A DNA stretch of 60,229 nt from Pseudomonadota bacterium (GCA_021811235.1 JAJZPG010000017.1:1-60229); one strand, 5' to 3'; shown: positions 39,271 to 50,402, counted from the stretch's first letter. Program-made: numbers and translations. The notes: generated by a model not told the origin, from the letters alone.

Positions 39271-41823
39271 ATGTCGCTCGCCAAGGAGGCCGCCGTCCAC
39301 ACGCCGATGATGCAGCAGTATCTGGGCATCAAGGCGCAGCATCCCGACATGCTGCTGTTCTACCGCATGGGCGACTTCTACGAGCTGTTCTTCGACGACG
39401 CCGAGAAGGCCGCGCGCCTGCTCAACATCACGCTCACCACACGCGGGGCGTCGGCGGGCAGCCCGATCAAGATGGCCGGCGTGCCCTACCACAGCGCCGA
39501 GCAGTATCTGGCGCGTCTCCTGAAGCTGGGCGAATCGGTGGTGATCGCCGAGCAGGTCGGCGACCCCGCCACCTCCAAGGGCCCGGTCGAGCGCCAGGTC
39601 ACGCGCATCGTCACCCCCGGGACGCTGACCGACTCGGGCCTGCTCGACGAGACGCGCGACACGCTGATCCTCGCCCTCTCGCCCAATGCAGACACGCTCG
39701 GCGTCGCCTGGCTCAATCTTGCCGCCGGCCGCTTCCAGGTCACTGAAATCCCCTCCGCCGCCCTGCCCGCCTTGCTGGCGCGTGTGCGGCCGGCTGAAAT
39801 CCTGGCGCCAGACGATTTCGCACTCAGCGCGCCCTGCCCGGTGCGGCGGCTGGCGCCGTGGCAGTTCGACTCGGCCAGCGCGCAGGCGCGGCTGGCGCAG
39901 CAATTCGGCAGCCGCGACCTCGCCGGCTTCGGCGTCGCCGACCTCCCCCTGGCCATTGCCGCCGCCGGCGCCCTGCTCGACTACATCCAGGCCACCCAGC
40001 GCACGGCGCTGCCGCACCTGCAATCGATCCGCGCCGAACGCGATGGCGAGTTCGTGCAACTCGACGCCGCCACCCGGCGCAACCTGGAGCTCACCGAAAC
40101 CTTGCGCGGCGAATCGGCACCGACGCTGCTGTCGGTGCTCGACACCACCGCCACCGGCATGGGCACGCGCCTGCTGCGCCACTGGCTGCATCATCCGCTA
40201 CGCGACCGCGAGGTGTTGAGCCGGCGGCGCGACGCCATCGGCGTGCTCGCCGAACGACCCGACACCGCTGCCACCCTCACCCGCCTGCTCAGAAGCTGCG
40301 CCGACGTCGAACGCATCAGCGGCCGCATCGCGCTGAGGAATGCGCGTCCGCGCGATCTCTCCGGCCTGCGCGACACGCTGGCGCAGTTGCCCGGGCTCGC
40401 CGCCGCGCTGCCCGACGACCGCGCGCGCCTGTCGGCCTTGCAGGCCGCGCTCGCCGTCCGCCCCGATCTCCACGCCCTGCTCGCCCGTGCCGTGCAGCCC
40501 GAGCCTGCCAGCGTGCTGCGCGAGGGCGGCGTGATCGCCGACGGCTACGACGCCGAACTCGACGAGTTGCGCGCGCTGACGCGCGACGCCGGGTCCTTCC
40601 TGCTGGAACTCGAAACGCGCGAGCGCGCGCGCAGCGGCATCGGCACCCTCAAGGTCGAATACAACAAGGTGCACGGCTTCTACATCGAGGTGAGCCGCGC
40701 GCAGGCGGACAAGACGCCGGTGCCCGACGACTACCGCCGCCGGCAGACGCTGAAGAACGCCGAGCGCTACATCACGCCCGAACTGAAGGCCTTCGAGGAC
40801 AAGGCGCTGTCGGCACAGGAGCGTGCGCTGGCGCGCGAGAAGGCGCTGTTCGACGCCCTGCTCGACACGCTGACGCCGCACGTTCCGGACCTGTTGTCGA
40901 TCGCCGCCGCGCTGGCCGAGATCGACGTGCTGGCGAGCCAGGCCGAGCGCGCCGGCACGCTCAAGCTGTGCGCGCCTGAATACAGCGAGGAGCCCGGCAT
41001 CGTCATCCGCGGCGGCCGCCACCCGGTGGTCGAGGCGCAGGTCGACCACTTCATCCCCAACGACGTGACGCTCAACCGCACCCGGCAGATGCTGCTCATC
41101 ACCGGCCCCAACATGGGCGGCAAGTCGACCTACATGCGGCAGGTCGCGCTGGTGACGCTATTGGCCTGCTGCGGCCTGTGGGTGCCGGCGACCTCGGCGA
41201 GGATCGGCGACGTCGACCAGATCTTCACCCGCATCGGCGCGTCGGACGACCTCGCCGGCGGCCGCTCGACCTTCATGGTCGAGATGACCGAGACCGCGCA
41301 CATCCTGCACAATGCCAGCGCGAACAGTCTCGTATTGCTGGACGAGATCGGGCGCGGTACCTCGACCTTCGACGGCCTCGCACTGGCGTGGGCGGTCGCG
41401 CGACATCTGGTCACCGCCACCCGCGCATTCACCCTGTTCGCCACCCACTATTTCGAGCTCACCCAGCTGGCGCAAGAATTCCGCCAGCTCGCCAACGTGC
41501 ACCTCGACGCCAAGGAGCACGGCGCCGACCTGGTGTTCCTGCACGCGGTGGAGGAAGGCCCGGCCTCGCAAAGCTACGGCATCCAGGTCGCGCGGCTGGC
41601 CGGCGTGCCGAGCCCGGTGATCCATGCCGCGCGTCGTCACCTGCGCGAGCTCGAGGATGCCCAATTGCAGCCCGGCCCGCAGGGCGACCTGTTCGCCGCC
41701 CACCTGCCCAACGACGAACCGCCGCCGCATCCCGCGCTCGATCAGCTGCGCGAGCTCGACCCCGACACCCTCACGCCGAAGGCGGCGCTAGATATGCTCT
41801 ATGCGCTGAAAGCGCATTTATGA
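39271..41823 (+). CDS. mutS: DNA mismatch repair protein MutS
   Basis: The 850-residue protein begins with the mismatch-binding domain ([20 protein letters not shown], with the Phe-x-Glu wedge) and continues through the connector, lever and clamp to the ATPase with Walker [19 protein letters not shown] and [18 protein letters not shown]. Length is normal for MutS. It lies 16 bases after suhB, so the two may be co-transcribed. No defect is seen. Confidence 0.97.
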   Translation: MSLAKEAAVHTPMMQQYLGIKAQHPDMLLFYRMGDFYELFFDDAEKAARLLNITLTTRGASAGSPIKMAGVPYHSAEQYLARLLKLGESVVIAEQVGDPATSKGPVERQVTRIVTPGTLTDSGLLDETRDTLILALSPNADTLGVAWLNLAAGRFQVTEIPSAALPALLARVRPAEILAPDDFALSAPCPVRRLAPWQFDSASAQARLAQQFGSRDLAGFGVADLPLAIAAAGALLDYIQATQRTALPHLQSIRAERDGEFVQLDAATRRNLELTETLRGESAPTLLSVLDTTATGMGTRLLRHWLHHPLRDREVLSRRRDAIGVLAERPDTAATLTRLLRSCADVERISGRIALRNARPRDLSGLRDTLAQLPGLAAALPDDRARLSALQAALAVRPDLHALLARAVQPEPASVLREGGVIADGYDAELDELRALTRDAGSFLLELETRERARSGIGTLKVEYNKVHGFYIEVSRAQADKTPVPDDYRRRQTLKNAERYITPELKAFEDKALSAQERALAREKALFDALLDTLTPHVPDLLSIAAALAEIDVLASQAERAGTLKLCAPEYSEEPGIVIRGGRHPVVEAQVDHFIPNDVTLNRTRQMLLITGPNMGGKSTYMRQVALVTLLACCGLWVPATSARIGDVDQIFTRIGASDDLAGGRSTFMVEMTETAHILHNASANSLVLLDEIGRGTSTFDGLALAWAVARHLVTATRAFTLFATHYFELTQLAQEFRQLANVHLDAKEHGADLVFLHAVEEGPASQSYGIQVARLAGVPSPVIHAARRHLRELEDAQLQPGPQGDLFAAHLPNDEPPPHPALDQLRELDPDTLTPKAALDMLYALKAHL

Positions 41824-41901
41824 AAACTTGGCGTGTTGAAGGCGCATTAATGAAAGCCAGGCACACTAAGGCGCATTGAAGGCACTGAGCGATACTTCGT
41901 C

Positions 41902-42171
41902 GTGAAAACGCTGCGCCTCGACACCCCCGAACTCGGCCTCGACTTCAACGCCGCGCTGAAACTGGCGACCGCCATCGCCCGGCAGCAGCTGGGCGAGGAT
42001 ACGATGTTGTTGAGCTGGTACGACCGCGAACGCGATCTCGAATCGCCGGCCGGCGTGAGCGAATGCCACGCAACCTGTGCCACTAAGGGCTCGTGGGACT
42101 ATGCGCTCAATCGCGGCGCGCGGCTGGCGGTGGAATTCGATTCCGGGCGTTTTTTCTTCTGCTTTCTTTAA
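41902..42171 (+). CDS. Small conserved hypothetical protein (possibly DUF5619-like)
   Basis: The 89-residue product reads MKTLRLDTPELGLDFNAALK, then LLSWYDRERDLESPAG, SECHATCATKGSWDYALNRGA and VEFDSGRFFFCFL. The SECH...C motif and the WDYA-RGA-L-V-F end recall a family of small proteins I associate with DUF5619, seen in sulfur-metabolising and anaerobic microbes; this is from memory and tentative. No membrane segment. The gene ends by overlapping the stop of the minus-strand S4 gene by 4 bases. Function unknown. Confidence 0.6.
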   Translation: MKTLRLDTPELGLDFNAALKLATAIARQQLGEDTMLLSWYDRERDLESPAGVSECHATCATKGSWDYALNRGARLAVEFDSGRFFFCFL

Positions 42172-42392
42172 GCTTCGGCTGCCAGAACCCGGACGGTCTG
42201 GCCCAGGCAATGCACGGTCTGGCCTGCCCGGATCTTTGCCGTCTTGCGGCTTTCGGGCTGGCCATCGACGGTCACTTCCCCATTCGCGATCATCTGCTTG
42301 CCCTGCCCGCCGCTGTCGGCGATGCCCGAGAGCTTGAGCAGGTCGCAGAGTGCGACGTATTCGCCGCGCAGCCTGAAATCGAGAGTATCCAT
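42168..42392 (-). CDS. Small S4-domain RNA-binding protein (YbcJ-like)
   Basis: The 74-residue protein is a single S4 domain: FRLRGEYVALCDLLKLSGIA, GGQGKQMIANGEVTVDGQPE and RKTAKIRAGQTV. It resembles YbcJ/YaaA-type RNA-binding proteins. The start ATG at 42392 gives the usual length; upstream codons fall in the neighbouring gene. It follows the DUF2818 gene by 5 bases, so it may be the last gene of the nuo transcript. Confidence 0.85.
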   Translation of the reverse strand: MDTLDFRLRGEYVALCDLLKLSGIADSGGQGKQMIANGEVTVDGQPESRKTAKIRAGQTVHCLGQTVRVLAAEA

Positions 42393-42397
42393 AGCCG

Positions 42398-42700
42398 TCA
42401 CGCGCCGCGTCGACGCCACAGATAGCGGTAAACGAAGCCAGGATAAGCGAACACCACGAACAGCGAGGCGTTGACCGCGTAGAACTCCCAGTTCTGCCGG
42501 TGCACCTCGCCCAGCTTGCCTTCGAGCAGCCACGCGATGCCGCCGACCACGAAGAACAGCACGACCAGTTCCAGCAGGCGCCAGGCAAAACCCTTGCTGC
42601 CGGCTTTGGGCTTGGCGAAGAAGAAAATGCGTTCGACGAGGAACGGCAGGTTGGCGGCGATGAACGCCAGGATCAGCAGCAGGGTGGTGGAAAAATTCAC
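42398..42700 (-). CDS. DUF2818 membrane protein
   Basis: The 100-residue protein has three hydrophobic helices (about 5-20, 43-60, 74-92) and the motifs NLPFLVERIFFF and YPGFVYRYLWRRR. DUF2818 genes are typically found right after nuoN in betaproteobacteria, which is the position here, 139 bases downstream. The role is unknown; a link to complex I is inferred from position only. Confidence 0.85.
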   Translation of the reverse strand: MNFSTTLLLILAFIAANLPFLVERIFFFAKPKAGSKGFAWRLLELVVLFFVVGGIAWLLEGKLGEVHRQNWEFYAVNASLFVVFAYPGFVYRYLWRRRGA

Positions 42701-42775
42701 GGTGGTTCCGAAAGACTAAGCAATGCCGGAGCAGACCTGTTCCGGCTGAGTTTGGTTCAGTTCATGCATGCAGCC

Positions 42776-42813
42776 CTTTGATCGTTCGACAGGCTCACGA
42801 CCAAGGCTAACGG
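42776..42813. repeat. Dispersed cgttcgacaggctcacgac-type repeat
   Basis: The sequence between nuoN and the DUF2818 gene contains gttcgacaggctcacgacca followed by aggctaacgg, a short repeat type that I recall as widespread between genes in Proteobacteria. It is present once in this window. The function is unknown. Confidence 0.5.
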
Positions 42814-42839
42814 TTTGATGGCCTGCGGGCACTCCCGGT

Positions 42840-44285
42840 TCAGAAAGACGCGCCGATGGCGTGCACGCACACCGCCATCAGCGGTTGCGGCAGGATGCCG
42901 AGTGCCAGCACGGCGAGGCCGTTGGCCGACATGATGACACGGATGTCGGGGCTGGCGGCGATCGGGCTGGTGTCGTGCGGGGTATCGAAATACATCAGCT
43001 TGACGATGCGCAGGTAGTAGAAGGCGCCGACCAGCGAGAACAGCACCGCCGCCACCGCCAGCCAGACGTAGCCGATCTCGACCACGGCCTGCAGCACCGA
43101 CAGCTTGGCGTAGAAGCCGACCGTCGGCGGGATGCCGGCCATCGAGAACATCAGCAGCAGCATCACGAAGGCGAGCCACGGGCTGCGGCGGTTCAGGCCC
43201 TTGAAGTCGTCGAGCTGGTCGGCCTCGAAGCCGGCGCGCGACAAGAGCAGGATCATGCCGAAGCCGCCCAGGCTCATCAGCGCGTACACCAGCACGTAGA
43301 ACATCGCACTGCCGTAGCCGTTATGGGAGCCGGCGAGGATGCCGAGCAGCATGAAGCCCATGTGCGAGATCGTCGAATACGCCAGCATGCGCTTCAAATT
43401 GGACTGCGCGATGGCCGCGATGTTGCCGACCGCCATCGACAGCACCGCCAGGATCACCAGCATGTCGCGCCATTCGGCCACCTGCGATTCCAGCCCCTGG
43501 CCGAGGATGCGCACGACGAAGGCGAAGGCGGCGATCTTGGGCGCGGAACCGATGAACAGCGTCATCGCGGTGGGTGCGCCGTGGTAGACGTCGGGCACCC
43601 ACATATGGAAGGGCACGGCGCCGAGCTTGAATGCCAGGCCGGCGACGATGAAGACGATGCCGAACACCAGCGGGATTTGCAGGTCGGATCCGTCGGCCAG
43701 GGTCTGCGCCATGTCGCCCAGCGCCAGCGAGCCGGTGACGCCGTAGACCATCGACATGCCATAGAGCAGCATGCCCGAGGCCAGCGCCCCCAGCACGAAG
43801 TATTTCATCGCCGCTTCGGTCGCCACGCTGGAATCGCGCTGCAGCGCGACCATGGCGTACAGCGACAGCGACAGCAGTTCGAGGCCGAGGTAGAGCGTGA
43901 GGAAATGGCTCGCCGATACCATCACCATCATGCCCAGGAGCGCGAACAGCGCCAGCACGAAGAACTCGCCCTTGTAGAGCCCGCGCACGCGCAGGTAGTC
44001 GCGCCCATACACCAGCACCACCGCGGTGGTGAGGTACATGAAGAGTTTCAGCACGTCCGACAGCGGGTCGTCGACGAAAAGACCGCCCAGCGCCTGCACC
44101 GGCATCGTCGAAAAATCGCGCACGGTGAGAACGGCCGCGCCGGCCAGGGTGGCGAGCGACAGCACGTAGGCGATGAAACGCTTGTCCTCGTCGACCGCGG
44201 CGTCGACGACGAGGATCAGCGAGACCATGGCCAGGACGAAGATTTCGGGGAACGCGGGGGCGAAGTGCATGAGGGAATCGCGCAT
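42840..44285 (-). CDS. nuoN: NADH dehydrogenase I subunit N
   Basis: The 481-residue membrane protein is one of three antiporter-like proton-channel subunits. About 14 hydrophobic helices are visible, with [38 protein letters not shown] and [19 protein letters not shown] carrying the conserved Glu, Lys and His. It ends the nuo operon proper and follows nuoM by 9 bases. Confidence 0.97.
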   Translation of the reverse strand: MRDSLMHFAPAFPEIFVLAMVSLILVVDAAVDEDKRFIAYVLSLATLAGAAVLTVRDFSTMPVQALGGLFVDDPLSDVLKLFMYLTTAVVLVYGRDYLRVRGLYKGEFFVLALFALLGMMVMVSASHFLTLYLGLELLSLSLYAMVALQRDSSVATEAAMKYFVLGALASGMLLYGMSMVYGVTGSLALGDMAQTLADGSDLQIPLVFGIVFIVAGLAFKLGAVPFHMWVPDVYHGAPTAMTLFIGSAPKIAAFAFVVRILGQGLESQVAEWRDMLVILAVLSMAVGNIAAIAQSNLKRMLAYSTISHMGFMLLGILAGSHNGYGSAMFYVLVYALMSLGGFGMILLLSRAGFEADQLDDFKGLNRRSPWLAFVMLLLMFSMAGIPPTVGFYAKLSVLQAVVEIGYVWLAVAAVLFSLVGAFYYLRIVKLMYFDTPHDTSPIAASPDIRVIMSANGLAVLALGILPQPLMAVCVHAIGASF

Positions 44286-44294
44286 GTCGGAACC

Positions 44295-45785
44295 TTAAGG
44301 CAGTTTGCTCTGGGCGACGTGCGCCAGCAGGTCGACCACCGAGGCGTGCATGACGTCGGTAAAGGGCTTGGGATAGAGGCCCATGCCTAGCACGGCGAGG
44401 GCGAGCACGCCGAGCAGCAGGATTTCGCGGGCGTTGACGTCCTTCATTTCCTCGACGTGCGGGTTGCCGACGCTGCCGAACACCACCCGCTTGTACATCC
44501 ACAGCGTGTAGGCCGCGCCGAAGATCAGCGTGGTGGCGGCGACGAAGGCAAACCAGAAGTTGACCTGGGTCGCGGCCATGATGACCATGAATTCGCCGAC
44601 GAAGCCGCTGGTGGCCGGCAAACCGGAGTTGGCCATGGCGAACAGCATGAAGAAGGCGGCAAACACCGGCATCCTGTTGACGAGGCCACCGTAGTCCTTG
44701 ATCTGGCGCGAATGCAGGCGGTCGTACATGACGCCGATGCAGAGGAAAAGCGCGGCGGAGACGAAACCGTGCGAGATCATCTGCACCAGCCCGCCTTCCC
44801 AACCGAGCGGATTGAACATGAAGAAGCCGAGGGTAACGAAGCCCATGTGGGCGATTGACGAATAGGCGATCAGCTTCTTCATGTCGGCCTGCACCAGCGC
44901 GACCAGACCGATGTAGGCGACAGCGATCAGCGACAGCGTGATGACCAGCCAGGCGAGTTCGTGGGCGGCGTCCGGAACGATCGGCAGGATGAAGCGCAGG
45001 AAGCCGTAGGCGCCGACCTTCAGCGTGATCGCCGCCAGCACCACCGAGCCGCCCGTGGGGGCCTCGACGTGGGCGTCCGGCAACCACGTATGAACCGGCC
45101 ACATCGGCACCTTGACGCCGAAGGCCAGCAGGAAGGACAGGAAGATCAGCGTCTGCGCGGCCATGCCGAGCGTGGTCTTATGCCAGGTCTGGATGTCGAA
45201 GCTGCCGCCCGACTGGTAGTAGAGGTAGATGAACGACACCAGCATCAGCAGCGAGCCGAGCAGGGTGTAGAGGAAGAACTTGAACGCGGCGTACACCCGG
45301 TTCGGGCCGCCCCACACGCCGACGATGAGGTACAGCGGGATCAGCATGCCCTCGAAGAAGACGTAGAACAGGATACCGTCGAGTGCCGCGAACACGCCGT
45401 TGATGAGGCCGGACATGATGAGGAAGGCCGCCATGTACTGCGCGACCTTGTCCTGGATCACCTGCCAGCCGGCGATCACCACCAGCACGGTGACGAAGCT
45501 GTTCAGCAGCACCAGCGGCATCGAGATGCCGTCGACGCCGAGGTGGTAGAAGACGTTGAACGCGGGGATCCAGGCTTTCTTCTCGACGAACTGCATCGCC
45601 GAGGTGGCGGTATCGAAGCCGGTGGCGAGCGGAATCGCGACGAGAAGGCCGAGCAGCGAACCGGCCAGCGCCAGCCAGCGTGCCAGCGGCGCATTGCGGT
45701 CGGAACCGGTGGCGAGCACCACGATCCCGGCGAGAATCGGAACCCAGATGACGAGTGAAAGGATCGATTGTCCGAACATGGGCAT
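44295..45785 (-). CDS. nuoM: NADH dehydrogenase I subunit M
   Basis: The 496-residue antiporter-like subunit has YVFFEGMLIPLYLIVGVWGG with the proton-channel Glu, FGVKVPMWPVHTWLPDAHVE with the Lys, and KKLIAYSSIAHMGFVTLG. It forms a distal proton channel of the membrane arm between L and N. The start is 20 bases after the nuoL stop. Confidence 0.97.
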   Translation of the reverse strand: MPMFGQSILSLVIWVPILAGIVVLATGSDRNAPLARWLALAGSLLGLLVAIPLATGFDTATSAMQFVEKKAWIPAFNVFYHLGVDGISMPLVLLNSFVTVLVVIAGWQVIQDKVAQYMAAFLIMSGLINGVFAALDGILFYVFFEGMLIPLYLIVGVWGGPNRVYAAFKFFLYTLLGSLLMLVSFIYLYYQSGGSFDIQTWHKTTLGMAAQTLIFLSFLLAFGVKVPMWPVHTWLPDAHVEAPTGGSVVLAAITLKVGAYGFLRFILPIVPDAAHELAWLVITLSLIAVAYIGLVALVQADMKKLIAYSSIAHMGFVTLGFFMFNPLGWEGGLVQMISHGFVSAALFLCIGVMYDRLHSRQIKDYGGLVNRMPVFAAFFMLFAMANSGLPATSGFVGEFMVIMAATQVNFWFAFVAATTLIFGAAYTLWMYKRVVFGSVGNPHVEEMKDVNAREILLLGVLALAVLGMGLYPKPFTDVMHASVVDLLAHVAQSKLP

Positions 45786-45805
45786 AGGATTTTAGTTAGG
45801 CACGG

Positions 45806-47797
45806 CTAGTTGAGCCGCGCGAACCAGGTCACCAGGGCGAATACCCCGATCAGCATGGCGAAGGCGTAGTGGTAGATGTAGCCGGACTGGAAGGCCTTGA
45901 CCAGGCGCGAGAAACGTTCGACCAGATGGGCCGTGCCGTTGACCATGAGACCGTCGATCACGCCCTGGTCGCCGCGCCGCCAGAGGCCGCCGCCAAGCGA
46001 GCGTGCGCCCTGGGCGAACACCCAGCTGTAGAGCTCGTCGAACCAGTATTTGTTGACGAGCAGGCTGTAGACGAAGCTGAAGCGCTTGGCGATCGCCGCC
46101 GGAATGTCGGGGCGCTTGAGGTAGAAGAACGCCGCCAGTCCCACCCCGCCTACCGCCAGCCAGAACGGCAGCGTCACCAAGGCATGCAGCGCCATCGCCG
46201 CCGCGCCATGGAAGTGCTGGTTGAGCTCGGTCATCACCGGATGGCGGTCGGCGACGTAGATCGCGTTGCCGAAGAAATCGCCATACAGCATGGATTCGAC
46301 GGTCATGTAGCCGATCGCCAGTGAGGGCAGCGCCAGGGCCAGCAGCGGCCCGGTGATCACCCAGGGGGTTTCGTGCGGCGTGCCGCCGTGGCCGTGGTGG
46401 GCGTCGAGTTCGTTGCCATGAGCGTGCCCCTGACGGAAACGCTCCTTGCCGTGGAACACCAGGAAATACATGCGGAAGGAATAGAAGGCGGTGACGAACA
46501 CGCCCGCGAGCACCGCGAAATAAGCGAAGCCGGAACCCGGCAGGTGCGACAGCCTGGCTGCCTCGATGATGGTTTCCTTGGAATAGAAGCCCGACAGGAA
46601 AGGCGTGCCGATCAAGGCCAACGATCCGATCAGCGAGGTGATCCAGGTGATCGGCATGTACTTCTTCAGGCCGCCCATGTAGCGGATGTCCTGGTTGTGG
46701 TGCATGGCGATGATGACCGAACCCGCGGCGAGGAACAGCAGTGCCTTGAAGAAGGCGTGCGTCATCAGGTGGAACACTGCGACCGAGTAGGCCGACGCGC
46801 CGAGCGCGACGGTCATGTAGCCCAGCTGCGACAGCGTCGAATAGGCCACCACGCGCTTGATGTCGTTCTGCACGATGCCGAGCAGGCCCATGAACAGCGC
46901 GGTGATCGCGCCGATCACCATGATGAAGCTCAAGGCCACGTCGGACAGCTCGTACAGCGGCGACATGCGCGCGACCATGAAGATGCCGGCGGTCACCATC
47001 GTCGCGGCGTGGATCAGCGCGGAAATCGGCGTCGGGCCTTCCATCGAGTCGGGCAGCCATACGTGCAGCGGGAACTGCGCCGACTTGCCCATCGCGCCGA
47101 TGAACAGCAGGATGCCGATCACCGTCATCAACATCCACGGCGAATCGGGCCAGATCGTGATGGTTTCGACGGCGAGCGACGGCGCCTTGGCGAACACCGT
47201 CGCATAGTCGAGCGAGCCGAAATACGCCAGCACCAGACCGATGCCGAGGATGAAGCCGAAGTCGCCGACGCGGTTGACCAGGAAGGCCTTGAGGTTGGCG
47301 TAGATCGCGCTTTCCTTGGTGTACCAGAAGCCGATCAGCAGGTAGGACACCAGGCCCACCGCCTCCCAGCCGAAGAACAGCTGGAGGAAGTTGTTGCTCA
47401 TCACCAGCATCAGCATCGAGAAGGTGAACAGCGAGATGTAGCTGAAGAAGCGCTGGTAGCCGGGGTCGTCGTGCATGTAGCCGATGGTGTAGACGTGCAC
47501 CATCAGCGAGACGAAGGTCACGACCAGCATCATCATCGCAGTCAGCGGATCGATCAGGAAGCCGACTTCGAAGCGCAGATCGCCCAGCACCATCCAGGTG
47601 TAGACGGTGCCGTTGTAGGTGTGGCCGGCGAGCACGTCCTGGAACACCAGCACCGAGGCGATGAAGGCCACCGCCACGCCGGCGATGGTGGCCAGATGCG
47701 ACAGGGTGCGACCGATCACATGTCCCAGCAGCCCGGCGACGATCGCGCCCGCCAGCGGCGCCAGCGGAACGATGAGGTAGAGCGTCTGCATGTCCAT
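45806..47797 (-). CDS. nuoL: NADH dehydrogenase I subunit L
   Basis: The 663-residue subunit has the antiporter core (FFGWEAVGLVSYLLIGFWY, GAMGKSAQFPLHVWLPDSME, KRVVAYSTLSQLGYMTVALG) and the C-terminal long lateral helix with a final membrane anchor near 640-660. It is the most distal proton channel of complex I. It follows nuoK by 5 bases. Confidence 0.97.
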   Translation of the reverse strand: MDMQTLYLIVPLAPLAGAIVAGLLGHVIGRTLSHLATIAGVAVAFIASVLVFQDVLAGHTYNGTVYTWMVLGDLRFEVGFLIDPLTAMMMLVVTFVSLMVHVYTIGYMHDDPGYQRFFSYISLFTFSMLMLVMSNNFLQLFFGWEAVGLVSYLLIGFWYTKESAIYANLKAFLVNRVGDFGFILGIGLVLAYFGSLDYATVFAKAPSLAVETITIWPDSPWMLMTVIGILLFIGAMGKSAQFPLHVWLPDSMEGPTPISALIHAATMVTAGIFMVARMSPLYELSDVALSFIMVIGAITALFMGLLGIVQNDIKRVVAYSTLSQLGYMTVALGASAYSVAVFHLMTHAFFKALLFLAAGSVIIAMHHNQDIRYMGGLKKYMPITWITSLIGSLALIGTPFLSGFYSKETIIEAARLSHLPGSGFAYFAVLAGVFVTAFYSFRMYFLVFHGKERFRQGHAHGNELDAHHGHGGTPHETPWVITGPLLALALPSLAIGYMTVESMLYGDFFGNAIYVADRHPVMTELNQHFHGAAAMALHALVTLPFWLAVGGVGLAAFFYLKRPDIPAAIAKRFSFVYSLLVNKYWFDELYSWVFAQGARSLGGGLWRRGDQGVIDGLMVNGTAHLVERFSRLVKAFQSGYIYHYAFAMLIGVFALVTWFARLN

Positions 47798-47802
47798 CCG
47801 CG

Positions 47803-48108
47803 TCAGCCTTTCAGGTGGTCGAGGTCGTCGACGTTGATGGTGCGCATATTGCGGAACAGCACCACCAGGATCGCGAGGCCGATGGCCGATTCCGCCGCGG
47901 CGACGGTGAGAATGAAGAAGACGAAGATCTGGCCGTGGATGTCGCCCAGGTAATGCGAGAACGCGATGAAGTTCATGTTAACCGCCAGCAGCATCAGTTC
48001 GATCGCCATCAAGAGGATGATCACGTTCTTGCGGTTGAGGAAGATGCCCAGCACGCTGATGGCGAACAGGATGCCGCCGAGGATCAGGTAATGCGACAGG
48101 GAAATCAT
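47803..48108 (-). CDS. nuoK: NADH dehydrogenase I subunit K
   Basis: The 101-residue subunit begins [20 protein letters not shown] and has three helices, with membrane Glu in [11 protein letters not shown] and [15 protein letters not shown], both needed for proton coupling. The start at 48108 overlaps the nuoJ stop (ATGA). Length is exactly that of the family. Confidence 0.97.
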   Translation of the reverse strand: MISLSHYLILGGILFAISVLGIFLNRKNVIILLMAIELMLLAVNMNFIAFSHYLGDIHGQIFVFFILTVAAAESAIGLAILVVLFRNMRTINVDDLDHLKG

Positions 48109-48731
48109 GCGCCCTCCTCCCCGGCTCCCGGCTTCGGCGTGGTCGGCATTTTGACGATGCGCAGACGATCGTTGCGCTTGACCTTCACCTGCTCGGCGGG
48201 GTCGATGTACTTGCTGTCCTTGCGGCGGCGCAGCGTCAGCGCGATCGCGGCGACGATCGCCACCAGCAGGATCACCGCGGCGAGTTCGAACGCATAGACG
48301 TAGTCGGTATACAGCAGCCGCCCGAGCTCCTTGGTGTTGCTGTAGTCGGCCGGATGCGGAGCCGGCGTGCCCATCACCTCGAGGCCGAAGTGTCGGCTGC
48401 CGAGGATCAGCGCCATCTCGATCACCAGCAGCACGGACACGAAACCGGCCAGCGGCAGGTAATCCCAGAATCCCTCGCGCAGCTTGTCGAGGTTGATGTC
48501 GAGCATCATCACCACGAACAGGAACAGCACCATCACCGCGCCCACGTAGACCAGCACCAGGGTGATGGCGAGGAATTCGGCTTCCAGCAGCATCCACAGC
48601 CCGGCCGCGGTGAAGAAAGCCAGCACCAGATACAGCGCGGCATGCACCGGGTTGCGCGCGGTGATGACGCGCAAGCCGGCGAACACCAGGATGGCGGCGA
48701 AGAAGTAGAAGATCGCGGTCATATACGTCAT
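48105..48731 (-). CDS. nuoJ: NADH dehydrogenase I subunit J
   Basis: The 208-residue membrane subunit has five helices and the conserved [18 protein letters not shown], whose pi-bulge helix takes part in coupling. The hydrophilic C-terminal tail (about 165-208) is longer than in E. coli. It is separated from nuoI by heptamer array C, the only large gap inside the operon. Confidence 0.96.
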   Translation of the reverse strand: MTYMTAIFYFFAAILVFAGLRVITARNPVHAALYLVLAFFTAAGLWMLLEAEFLAITLVLVYVGAVMVLFLFVVMMLDINLDKLREGFWDYLPLAGFVSVLLVIEMALILGSRHFGLEVMGTPAPHPADYSNTKELGRLLYTDYVYAFELAAVILLVAIVAAIALTLRRRKDSKYIDPAEQVKVKRNDRLRIVKMPTTPKPGAGEEGA

Positions 48732-48735
48732 TTTG

Positions 48736-48889
48736 TAGGGGTCAGGATTCAGGATTCAGGGCTCAGGGAAAACCCGGCCCATGTACCTTTATCTATCCAA
48801 ATCGCTTTCTTGCCCCGCCCTCCCATTTTTTGTTGAATTAACCGCCGTCGAAACTGCTGTTCCCTGAATCCTGAATCCTGGCTCCTGCC
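48736..48889. repeat. Paired inverted heptamer array C (nuoI/nuoJ gap)
   Basis: The left arm (48737-48768) is AGGGGTC, AGGATTC, AGGATTC, AGGGCTC, AGGG. The right arm (48862-48886), on the minus strand, is AGGAGCC, AGGATTC, AGGATTC, AGGG. The centre is 93 bases, with no gene and no obvious similarity to A or B. As in A and B, the insert fills the gap; its right edge touches the nuoI stop codon. Confidence 0.85.
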
Positions 48890-49378
48890 TTACCGATACT
48901 TCGCATCCTGCGCCCGATCCTTGGCGATCTGCTCCTCGTACTGGTCGCCGATCGCCAGCAGCATGGGCTTGGTGTAGTAGAGGTCGCCGCGCTTCTCGCC
49001 GTGGTATTCGAGGATGCGCGTCTCGACGATCGAGTCGACCGGGCACGATTCCTCGCAGAAGCCGCAGAAGATGCACTTGGTGAGGTCGATGTCGTAACGC
49101 GTAGTGCGGCGGGTGCCGTCGACGCGCTTTTCCGATTCGATGGTGATGGCGAGCGCCGGGCAGACCGCCTCGCACAGCTTGCAGGCGATGCAGCGTTCTT
49201 CCCCATTGGGGTAGCGGCGCAGCGCGTGCAGGCCACGAAAGCGCGGCGATTGCGGCGTCTTCTCCTCCGGGAATTGCACCGTGATCTTGCGTGCGAACAG
49301 GTGGCGCCCGGTGAGCAGCATGCCGCGCAGGAGTTCGACCAGGAGCAGGCTACCGAAGAACTGGGTGATCCGTTTCAT
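48890..49378 (-). CDS. nuoI: NADH dehydrogenase I subunit I
   Basis: The 162-residue protein binds two 4Fe-4S clusters (N6a, N6b) through [16 protein letters not shown] and [17 protein letters not shown]. It carries electrons from NuoG toward NuoB. The ATG at 49378 ([19 protein letters not shown]) starts the membrane-surface helix typical of the family; a start 27 bases earlier lies in nuoH. It is followed by heptamer array C. Confidence 0.97.
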   Translation of the reverse strand: MKRITQFFGSLLLVELLRGMLLTGRHLFARKITVQFPEEKTPQSPRFRGLHALRRYPNGEERCIACKLCEAVCPALAITIESEKRVDGTRRTTRYDIDLTKCIFCGFCEESCPVDSIVETRILEYHGEKRGDLYYTKPMLLAIGDQYEEQIAKDRAQDAKYR

Positions 49379-49385
49379 GGCGCGC

Positions 49386-50402
49386 TCAGTGGAAGAAACG
49401 ACCATACGGCGTCTGCATCATGGCGCCGACGACGACGATCCAGACGATGGTGATGGGGATGAACACCTTCCAGCCCAGACGCATGATCTGGTCGTAGCGG
49501 TAACGCGGGAAGGTGGCACGGAACCACAGGAAGAGGAACAGCACGAAGCCCGTCTTCAGCAGCCACCAGACGATGCCGTCCGGCAGGAAAGGCAAGGGCG
49601 ACAGCCAGCCGCCAAGGAACATCAGCGTGGTGAGCGCCGAGACCAGGATCATGTTGGCGTATTCGGCGAGGAAGAACACGGCGAACGCCATGCCGGAATA
49701 TTCGACGTGGAAGCCGGCGACGATCTCGGATTCGCCTTCGGCGACGTCGAACGGCGCGCGGTTGGTCTCGGCGACGCCGGCGATCAGGTACACCATGAAC
49801 AAGGGGAACAGCGGCCAGATGTACCACTGGTGCGCCCCGCCCGCCTGTCCCTGCACGATGTCGACAAGGTTGAGCGACTGCGCCGCCATCAGCACGCCGA
49901 CCAGTGCGAAGCCCATGGCGATTTCGTACGAAACGATCTGTGCCGCCGAACGCATCGCGCCGAGGAAGGCATACTTGGAGTTGGACGCCCAGCCGGCGAT
50001 GATGACACCGTACACGCCCATCGAGGTGATCGCCATCACGTACAGCAGGCCAGCGTTGATGTTGGCCAGAACCAGCGTGTCGGTGAACGGGATCACCGCC
50101 CACGCCGCCAGCGCCGGCGCGATGGCGAGAATGGGGCCGAGAATGAACAGCCCGCGGTTGGCGCCGGCGGGAATGATGATCTCCTTCATCAATAGCTTCA
50201 CCGCGTCGGCGATCGGCTGCAGCAGGCCCTGGAAACCGACGCGGTTGGGGCCGATGCGCACCTGCATCCAGCCGATGATCTTGCGTTCGGCGTAGGTGAG
50301 GTAGGCGACACCCAGCATCAGCGGCACCACCAGCAGCATGATCTTGATCAGCGTCCAGACGACGGTTTGAATGGCAGTCCAGTCCATGCCCACGCTCTCC
50401 AT
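49386..50402 (-). CDS. nuoH: NADH dehydrogenase I subunit H
   Basis: The 338-residue membrane subunit forms part of the quinone cavity. It has eight helices, with [20 protein letters not shown], the loop [19 protein letters not shown], and [20 protein letters not shown] with the conserved acidic residues. The start at 50402 shares one base with the nuoG stop (TGATG), so it is coupled; an internal ATG at 50387 is an alternative. Confidence 0.97.
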   Translation of the reverse strand: MESVGMDWTAIQTVVWTLIKIMLLVVPLMLGVAYLTYAERKIIGWMQVRIGPNRVGFQGLLQPIADAVKLLMKEIIIPAGANRGLFILGPILAIAPALAAWAVIPFTDTLVLANINAGLLYVMAITSMGVYGVIIAGWASNSKYAFLGAMRSAAQIVSYEIAMGFALVGVLMAAQSLNLVDIVQGQAGGAHQWYIWPLFPLFMVYLIAGVAETNRAPFDVAEGESEIVAGFHVEYSGMAFAVFFLAEYANMILVSALTTLMFLGGWLSPLPFLPDGIVWWLLKTGFVLFLFLWFRATFPRYRYDQIMRLGWKVFIPITIVWIVVVGAMMQTPYGRFFH

